Part shown: positions 52,057 to 61,741 of the stretch, one piece after another
Layout of the letters: every line of letters begins with the position of its first letter
How positions within the stretch are numbered: position 1 is the first letter of the stretch
DNA from: Anoplolepis gracilipes
Taxonomy: Eukaryota > Arthropoda > Insecta > Hymenoptera > Formicidae
NCBI RefSeq assembly: GCF_047496725.1
Contig: NC_132977.1
Span: 8,407,501 to 8,471,500, forward strand
Direction: 5' to 3'
DNA length: 64,000 bases
The notes under the pieces: generated by a model
The model's input: the letters and a program-made list of their open reading frames with translations, nothing else
What the model was told of the DNA's origin: nothing
The model's database searches: none
Program-made: the position numbers and the translations under genes

Positions 52057-54490
52057 AAGGAAGACGAATGTGCTGTTCAAAATTATAAATTGCCCCGATA
52101 TTCGTGTGCATATTTAATTGATTTAAAAACGGGTTTGAAACTGTGAATAGTAATAAAATTGAATCGGCACATTAATCATATTTGTCCGAATGTTAAGAGT
52201 ATCGCTTATCGGGCGTGATTAAATTTGATTTGCATCGAAGGAGTACGAATTTATGCGGGATATAAATTTTCTCTCATAATAATTATAGTTAATTTTTTTA
52301 TAGAGAAGAATATACCCGCCATTGTAATTAACTTGCTGAACAAACGCAAAATTCGTCATTATGGTCTATGTTATTAACTCAAACCGTACATGCCATGAAT
52401 CGAAACGAGTACGAGAGTATTGATAATAATTCGATGAATCGACAAACAGGATCGATGAAAACACACTGCTGTAGATGAATTATTTCAATTCGCCATTTAT
52501 CTCAGCCAGAGCAATGCGTTGCAATTTGAAGTTATTTTTATCTTTCCGTTATGCATTACCTTATATTTTCCTGTTATTTGCAATGCATTACATTGATAGG
52601 TACACATATGTACTATGTAACTACACGTGCGCTTGATTAAGGATATTTAGTCGCGCGAAATGATAGTGCAATGGAAGGCAAAAAAATAGCGATATTTCAG
52701 TACAATCGATCATTCGATAAAAAGGGCTTAATTTGCAAGCGCATGCCTGTTGTAACAATCGCGATCGTTTCGCATGCCGACTGTAAGTGAAGGGCGCTTT
52801 TACGAAGCGCATTTATGGCGGTGCTCGAGCAATCCAACGCGGTATCAAATACACAACAGCCACATCGACGCAAGGTGATTTCCGCATTTTCTGCGCGAGC
52901 ATTTTCTTTCTATCACCATGATTTTGCGTTCCGTTTTGTTACGGCTGCACATTTGTACACAGATGTGTATGTACATACAGTCGTGTGCAAAATGGTTTAC
53001 GCACATTTACGCTGAATTTTGTCGCTTCTCGATTTTAAGATACTTATATAGTTTTAAATCTAAAGTGTTTTATTTTTTCGCTTAAAAATGGAAAGAAATA
53101 GATATTTGTTGTTGAAACTTTAAAAACCTGATTTGAGTTGCAATATTTTTATAATTGTAACGATGTAAAATACTACGAGATTGTAGAGAAGCAGCAGAAA
53201 TTAATATTTTAGCTAATGTTATTATTTTAAAATTGTTAAAATGTAATGTGTCAAATGTTCTATAATGGCAAATCATGTGGATAGAAAACTTTTCTTTACG
53301 AAATAATAAATTATAATAGGCTATAGTATATTTACAACCGATACTAGGAAAGGATTAAATCGAATTGTGGAACAATTTTTCATAAGTGCCAATAGAATAT
53401 GTGTAAAATATGAACGATGCTAAATAACTTCTCTCGATAATTCTCGAACGACGATCGTTAAAGAAGAGAGTATCTGTGGTTAGAACGATTTGGATCGACG
53501 ATTACCCACATTGGGATGTTCGGGAAGGATATTTATGGGCTTAGAAATCGCAATAGGCCGACAAACGATCGTTACTGCCTCTCAAAGTGTATTTATTGCC
53601 ATCGTAGTGGTACATTAATTGCTAGGTGATGTAGAATGGCAATTTGGAATAGATTGCGATTTTGTCGAAACAGGTTGTCACTAATCAGGGTAAGAGATCG
53701 GGAATTACATGTGAATTCAAGATTATTTTCAGATATTAATTTTAACATAATTTATATAAGTTTCATAATTATTTGCTTTAATAGTTAAAAATAATGATCA
53801 TTCCTGTTAAAGCAGAATTTTTTTTTATCTTGAAAAGAACATAGTTTGTAGTTTTTTGATTTTAAAAACGTCAGCGCACATTTAAATTCGGAATATTACA
53901 ATCGTCCAAAAGTCATGCATAATGAAGTTAAAACGAATATTTTCTTAGTCGGTGTTTGCATTTGAAAAATGTTTGTATTCTCCGCACACAAACGGACTGG
54001 CGAAAAACGGTGCGGAAAAGATAAGAGGCGCCAACACAGTGTTCGATCGTTACCTCTGGAAACGCCAGGCTCTCGTTGATCTTTAGAACTATCCGTCGTC
54101 GACCGACATCAGCTCTCTCGGAAGATAATCGAACGAGAATGTTACTTCCTCGTGTGTGCGTACGGTAATGTTATCGATTCCTTCTCACGCCACCATCTCG
54201 TCCCGCCATTCACCCCTTCGGTCTCGCCAGGCTCTTACTACGTCCGAGGAGTTTCTAACCGATTGTGTACACAGTCGCGATAACGAGGAACTCGCGCATA
54301 TACAGCGCTGAACACAAAGCAAATATTGAGTCTTTATCGACCTGACCTGAACGCGATTCGCTGAAGAAAATCGCTATCCAAGATATCGCTGAAAGGGAGA
54401 GAGAATGAGGAAGACGTACGTAAATTACTTCTACAAACGTTATCAATCGTGTACATTGGTCTATAACTAATGCAGATGCTAGCTTTATCT

Positions 54491-54534
54491 ATATATATAT
54501 ATATATATATATTTATTTATTTATTTATTTATTT
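54491..54534. repeat. Compound (AT)n(TTTA)n microsatellite
   Basis: About 22 nt of AT followed by five to six TTTA units. Confidence 0.95.
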
Positions 54535-54729
54535 GTGTGTATATACATCTGCGCGTTTATAAAAATATATATATTTATGTCATTAATACTAAAATGTAAT
54601 TCTTAGATTTTTAACACAAAACAAATACCTTAATCGAAGTTCTTGTAGATGTATTTTTATTTTGTGGAATTATTCTCTCTTATTTAACATATCAAAAGAT
54701 GTAAATAGATATTAGTTTCTTTCATCAGT

Positions 54730-54732
<3 letters not shown>

Positions 54733-54761
<29 letters not shown>
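54733..54761. repeat. (AC)n microsatellite
   Basis: Pure AC run of 29 nt. Confidence 0.95.
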
Positions 54762-54763
<2 letters not shown>

Positions 54764-54970
54764 GAGAAAAGAGAATAAAAGTATTAACTTTATTGTACTA
54801 AAAAAATATTTCCAAATATCGCCAATATCGGGGGAGGTCGTTATTAATTGGCAATGTTAACTGTAATTGTCAATTATACATTATACAGAATCATGACATT
54901 AAAAGAAAATAAATATGCAATGTATATTTATAATTTAATATCTTTTTACAATATCAAGTATATACCTGAA

Positions 54971-55073
54971 TTGCATTTTTTTAAATATGCTGTGCATATG
55001 AAATTTTATTGTTTTATATAGATATATGTAAAACAATAAAATTTCGTATGTACAATATATTTTAAAAATTCAA
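54971..55073. repeat. Long hairpin of 103 nt, arms of about 45 nt, 12-nt loop
   Basis: Arm 54971-55016 pairs with arm 55029-55073 with a handful of mismatches and small gaps. The inner 22 bp (catatgaaattttattgttt against its partner) have one mismatch. The length and shape are compatible with a pre-miRNA-like fold or a MITE; it matches no microRNA that I recognise. Confidence 0.75.
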
Positions 55074-57299
55074 ATGAAATATTTTTCAAAGAATCTTCAA
55101 TCTTTATTATATAAAATTGTTTAATTTTTACTGTTTCTTAATATGATTTTTTTAAACACTTGTTTTATAAAAAAGTTTTACCTTATCTTAACAATTTTTA
55201 CACATAAAGTTTAATAATATCGACAGCTGCGGATAACTCTTGATAAAGATTAATGAATTTTAGGATAGAAGTGCGGAGCGAAAAAATGTTATTCTGTTCG
55301 CATTGAGAAAAGATAAAGATGAAAAGGATTGACGTAGGCTTTAGATATCGAAAAGAGATAATGATGAAGCCGCTAATGGGATTCGATGAAGAGAATATTA
55401 TTATAATTACTTTAATTGTTACTTATAATGAGATTATTAAATTCTTGTCAAGCTTACTTTAATAATAATGATAAGAACATAATTAAGAAATACATTACAT
55501 CGTATAATAAATAAGATTATACAAGAATCATATTTATACGTGATATAAAAAAATTGCTTATATAATCATATCATTTTCTTTTGAGTTGATAAATAGATTG
55601 ATGAAAGAAATTGTTATTACTATGACGTTCCATCATTTATGATACGACGAAAAACTTGTGTACTGTGACATTAGCAATCCATTGCTCGCATGTACCGCAA
55701 ACGTCATAAATTTTACTCACGAAACCACGAATGAAAATGTAAAATTTTAATAAAACAGACCACGCTCAGTGATCAAATATGTAAATCCTTTATATATGGC
55801 GGTTTTCAAGATAACAAATAGAGCATAGTTGGAACAAGAATTAGAGAACCGCGTATTATTTCTGCTCCAGGAAAATAGCATAACTACGGCACGAAGCTGA
55901 AGTTACGCCTTTGCTGTGTATTCGACGAGAAAAAAAAATGCGAAAGAAAAATAAAATCTCGGTAAAAAGGGCGTAATTAAAAACTATAGTTCTGCGTGAA
56001 ATCCCCATAACATCCTCAGTCCTCCTGCCGACTTTTTAAGCAGTTTTGCGAGAGTAACACGCACGAGAGTGCAATGTTCTTTACCGGTTATAAACGTTAA
56101 CGAAGTGCATTGTGCAGCACGTAGGGCAATTTTTCTCCGCAAAACAGTTAACTCTCGTGGTCTTTTTAACACAAAATGTCGCAAAAAGTGATTTTTTTCG
56201 CACGTCTTCTATTTCAATTAACTTATAAATATTTGTTTGCGTGAGTTTATTGATATTTTTGTATTTATGTTTACATTTATTTTTGGTAAAAACTTTGCTT
56301 AAAATAAATGTATATTTCTTAACTTTATAATGTATATTGTAAGAGATATATTGCATATATAATGCATAACAAATTTAACAAATTTTTGTGTCAGATACAT
56401 TACTACTTTATCTTAACGGAGAGTATTTTCTGAGCAAAGTTCAAATATTTCATGCTGGAGCTTTTCACTAGTTGCTCATTCGGTTGCGTTGCGCTTCTTG
56501 AATTAAGGATTCATATTAGATTCACGCAGTCTTTCCTCGGGAATTGCCTAATGAAATATATAATAAGGAATCTTCACTTTACTCATTTAATATCAAGTTT
56601 TATCACTTTGAAATGAGGTTAAGGGAAAGTTCCCGCGGAAATGAAGAGGGATATAGTTTACTCTGTAAAAGCGACAAAAGCGGAGAATGCCGCTTATAGG
56701 TAGAAAGACGAAAGGCTAGAGGAGAGAAGTATTAGGCAGAGACTTATAGCTCCAGTAATTACTACTAATAGCTACCCCCTGAGTAGCGAGGGTGAGAAAG
56801 AGGCAGTCCTATACTATCTTATACTGTCCGAGGGTACCTGAGAGAATTCCACGTTGGTAAACATCCGGACCATAAATTTTTCCAGGATTCCGTGGAATTT
56901 TCGTGCACTTTACGAGATCCTTGTTGACGTTCCACGTCGCTTCATATTGCGAAGCGTTGAGGATACGGCGCGACGTTATCGCACTAGGGGAATGACAAAC
57001 TAGCGGGGAAATAAGCTTCTTATGAAGATGGGGGAGAGACAAACAACTGCGATATTTAGGATTTTACAGATATGTGAGATTTGTTTCGAGTATGTCGATG
57101 TTTATTGTGCTTGTCTTCCAACTATTTTCTCATTATTCTAAGTCGAAAGTACTTGAATAAATCAAAGAAATTATACGCGCTGTTAGTTTCTTATAGTTCG
57201 GTATATATTTTGTAAAAGTCGACAATTTGCATTCACTTGTAAAACACTGCTCTCCATCGAGAATATCACCATGCTAACGATAACACTCCGTAGAAGCAC

Positions 57300-57302
<3 letters not shown>

Positions 57303-57337
<35 letters not shown>
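57303..57337. repeat. (AT)n microsatellite
   Basis: Pure AT run. Confidence 0.95.
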
Positions 57338-57342
<5 letters not shown>

Positions 57343-58462
57343 GCCTCGGTGAATGGTCGGGAGCGTGATTTATAGTCCAACTCTATCGTGTCCTTATCCT
57401 CTTACTTTGTTGTCCCAGTGCAACGTATCCAATCGGTTCGCATCTTTATAATATGACTGTAACGTGTTCTGTTTTTAAACAACGTGAGCGATTTTTCGAA
57501 ACTGTAGACGCTTTATATATATTTAATATTATAATTACGAACAGAAATCAAACAGAGTAAAAACTATTTTATATCGATATATCTATATTATCATTTTTAT
57601 ACATCATCTAATTTATTTTCTTTTATTTTATACAATGATATAATTCTAGATTTAAAAAAAATAAAACTTTTATATTCACATAATGTATATTTGCTTGTGT
57701 TACTTTCTCTTTAATTGAGAATTTATCTTAAAAAAGTAGATGAAAAAATAGATAAAGTACACCATATAACGAACGGTTATCCGTCTAAACTGCCCTCAAA
57801 ATCCGTGCGATAACGTTGAGCAGTGTTAGCAAACTCGTTGGACGGAATTGTGGGACGTAGCGAGACATCGAATAGCTCCCATGTGATTTACAGTCTAGTC
57901 CTATCAACGCTCCGGCCTTCCGTCATGCCACCCTTCACGTGGCCCGCAAAACCGGAAGACGAGCGTTTCTATGAAATAGAAACATCTTGCTGGGTTTCGC
58001 GTGGCATAAGCCAACGCTCGAGATATATTTTATGGGGTAACATTTCCCTGAGACGGTGCCGCCTTGTAGAAACACCCGCGGAGGAGTATCCCATACATCA
58101 GGGTTGCACCCTGTCTCTTAGCGCAGGGACTCTCAATGGGAGTAACAGCGTCTTTAAACAGGAACGAACTATATGTAATCCCTGGCGTGTAAGAGATAAC
58201 AGGGGATCCATGGAATTAATTACTCCAAGTTATTTAAATATCGCTCGCACAGTGTTTTCTTCTATTAATCAAATAATGCTTGTGTAATGCTTTCGTAATT
58301 TTGTAAGTAAGTTAAATATATATAATGTATGTCATTGACTTTAATACAACTAATATAAAAAGATACATAAACGTTTAACGTACATTGCGTAAAACAAGTT
58401 TGAAGTCTTCCTGTTAGTAGTAAAGAAACCCCGAAAGATAAAACTTGAGAGTCGTTATCCTC

Positions 58463-58467
<5 letters not shown>

Positions 58468-58527
<60 letters not shown>
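58468..58527. repeat. (CT)n microsatellite (60 nt)
   Basis: Uninterrupted CT run, complementary in sense to the GA run at 22881-22952. Confidence 0.97.
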
Positions 58528-58530
<3 letters not shown>

Positions 58531-61104
58531 CTCTTAATACTTTTCTCTTGTATCATCTCTCCACTCATTTCTTTCTTTTTGCGCTTCTTGTCTTGTTTCA
58601 TTCATCTTAAACGTAACGCGAATATCCTGCCCTAGTATACCAACAGACTTCTTATCAAGTTTACCGTATTTGAGATCACTGTCACGCATGTTCTACGTGC
58701 CCGAGAATACTTTTTGCTCGTATTTCTACTGTATGAAAATGATTGCATTTTTTGCCAGCAAAAAAGTTGAACTAATATTTGTTAATTATATTGTCTCACT
58801 TTTCTCTTAAAGAATTATTTCACTAGCATTTTGCATTATATTCTTATTATATTACATTACATGAGTATATCGGAGCTATACTGTGTCTTTGTATATTATT
58901 ATATTTTTATGTATTATATTTTATTTATTTTCTATATTATTGTCGTAATATCTGTTGTAAGAACCTCGATTGTATATTATATCTATTTAAAATAACTTAT
59001 ATATCATTTCAACGATACTACATGTACTATATTATTTATTCGCAACTTTTTGATATTAGTTTAAATATTTTCACGTATAAGAACGTTCGCTGGTTTATTA
59101 TCTACGCTTGTCTCTGTTGTCGCGTCGTCTAATCACATCCTTGATGAGCCGTAGGCAAGTTGCGAATTAGAACGTAATACCTGCTTTCAGCACCTAAATT
59201 CGGAGAGCGCGGCTAAATAACATCTTCGATGTAGGCGACGCCCGGTAGACGACTATACTGCGGCTGTTCCAGATCGTAATATCGCTTTAATTATGTGCGC
59301 CGTATTTGCGCCGGGTCGCGTTATTAATTTCGGGTCCTCACGCCGAGAGACTTACCGTTACGACCTTGGGGGGTTATGTCGGATCCTGCGAACCCTCCGG
59401 CAGGAACGACGTCGTGAACGGAGACGTACCGCCAGAGGGTGGGTATGCAACCAACCCCTTCCCAGGATACATGTCTGCACGTGCGATGCATCCGCCCAGG
59501 CCCAGCACACGGCTCATCTTCGAGATGTTATTGCGCGAGCGAGCCGCGCAGCTCCATCGTCCTGCTGTATGTAAATTATTTCGGGCGCTAAATTAAACAC
59601 AGGTGAAATGGTGTTGTGCGATAAGTTACCGTGAACAGGATGCCTCTCGAAATATCCTTGTTTCCAGAATGTTGATGGCGGCTGGAGTGTGGCTGCATTC
59701 TCATTTATTACGTCGACATGGAACCTGATAAAATCGTGAATCTGGAATTACTACGCTTTTGGCTCAATAAGAAGAGTATCCGATTTATTATACCTCAAAA
59801 TTGCATTTGCCATCGTTAACGAGACTTTTCAAGTTTTGACTAAAATATCATATTTTACATATGAATGACATACTTTATTCAAGATATTTATAGTTATAGA
59901 TAAACAGTTGTAGATATTTATTTCTTGTAGTGATTTTTTCAGCCATATGTTAGAAATGCAAAACAAATTAAAAAAGATCTCTACAGCCATTTAAATAATT
60001 CATCGTTCGCTAGTCGACGTCATAAATATGTATGTGGCTTGAGCCTCCTCTTGTCACATCTGCACCATAAACGACAATTTTTATCGTTGCCCTTATCTTG
60101 ATACAGATTGATACAGGTGCATATAGCCGCTTACAGTCTTAGGATCGAAGCTAGGTCGCGGTCTATTATTTTTCGTCGATGTAATTTTTCCTCGTTTTCC
60201 AGACAGTTTGGTCGGGCGCCTCGCGGAAAATATCCCCGCGGATTGCGGTCGTCGTGCAAAATAAATAATCCCTACCGCCGCTTCCGTTCCTCGTTTCGTT
60301 CCGCTTCGCGTGTCACGTGTCTGTTCCATTTTTATTGCGGCGAAGCCACCTCGTTACACTGTACGCCTCGTACATCTATTTATTTTTTTTTACAGTTGCG
60401 TACGTCTGTTTTATTTTGTCCGTCTTTGATTGGAATGCATAACGCGGTGCGCAGTTATTTCATTGAAATACAATAATAATATTAATGAGACTTGCAAAAG
60501 TCAGATACTATGGGACAAATCAGATATTTTTGTAAAGATATATTTGATTAAAGATGTATGACATTTTCTCTATTATTTTTATTAATTATAGATGAACAAA
60601 TGTGAAATGACTTTTTATCATCGAGATAAAATGTTTTACATTAATGTTAAGATTGTAAGACGGTAGTCGAAAGTTCTTGAAGGGGGCAATTAACGAACAA
60701 ACGCAAATGAACGTGAAATTTTACTCATAGCTTTCCCTTACAATTAATTTTACTTGCCAAATTATTATCGCTAATACTTAGAAGGCATTATGAAGACGTA
60801 GCGATGTCGCACACAGTTGTAAGAAACTTGTTGCAAGTATTTGCGATATATTAGGGTTTGTTATATTACAAATAATCTCCAGAGATTTTCAATATAGACA
60901 GAATCTTATCAGGCATATTTAGTTATCTATTTGTTATTTATATTTCGCAACTTTAACAATCCATAACAAGTTTATGAACTTATGAATTTATTATTAGTAT
61001 TTTTTGAAGTAAAAAAATAGTTGAATATATATTATTATTAAGTTGTAATAGCAAAAGTATAATTGTAGTTATAAATTGTTAAATTCATAAATTAAAGTTC
61101 GTAA

Positions 61105-61108
<4 letters not shown>

Positions 61109-61158
<50 letters not shown>
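61109..61158. repeat. (TA)n microsatellite
   Basis: Pure TA run of 50 nt, 0.6 kb downstream of the stop codon of the minus-strand gene. Confidence 0.97.
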
Positions 61159-61161
<3 letters not shown>

Positions 61162-61741
61162 GAAAGTATTTTATATTATATATCTTGCACTTCTATATCT
61201 TCAAGGATTGAAAGGTTCGATTTAAAACACTTTGTGAACGTCTTCCCAAAGTGTATAAACTTTCGAGTGTTCTACTGTGGTTGCCATGTAACAAGAAGTT
61301 ACGAATAATTGTCACTTACTGGAAAACTATCGGTCTTGAACTTCGCGCACAACTCCTTGCCATTTTCGCCAATGAAAGGACTTAACTGGAAACTATCTAT
61401 TATGAAGCTACTATAAGAACTTTTTCAACTTAACGAATAAAGTTCCCAGTACATTTTTCTATTTCTATGCCATTTTTTTCTTTATTTTACAAATTGTGCT
61501 AAATAAAAGGTTTATATGTGTCTCGCAGTCTTAAATTATACTCGCATTCTTATATTTGTAATTATTAAAGATTCGATAAGATGACAATAATATATAAATT
61601 GTTAGCGTTACAAATAATGAATAGTTTAAAATAATTCAGCTTCATACTTGGATAAAACTTTTCGTGTTTCTTCTAAGCCAAAATCAAATTTACCTAATTA
61701 ACACTTCAATTTACGATAATAAAATATATATTAATAATCTT

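Larger units (their letters stand above)
44683..54970. other. Intergenic or intronic DNA, no gene recognised
   Basis: GC-richer patches at 46.8-47.1, 47.9-48.4, 51.0-51.3, 51.6-52.1 and 54.0-54.3 kb carry open frames without known domains. The rest is AT-rich. Confidence 0.55.
55074..61741. other. Intergenic DNA left of the minus-strand gene
   Basis: Contains an unassigned 154-codon frame (57823-58287), a GC-rich patch at 59.1-59.6 kb with two overlapping frames, and microsatellites. The 3' flank of the minus-strand gene (about 61000-61741) is AT-rich, as expected for a 3'UTR and its downstream flank. Confidence 0.55.

Noticed and set aside
56961..56986. ttgag|GATACGGC, phase-compatible with the split filter Gly codon
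   Set aside because: The frame gives GYGATLSH then a stop; no M2 segment and a poor pyrimidine tract.
59293..59596. Two overlapping plus-strand frames of over 90 codons
   Set aside because: Both frames are open because of high GC, so neither is specific. A possible donor (gtatgt near 59567) is present but no convincing acceptor partner or known domain.
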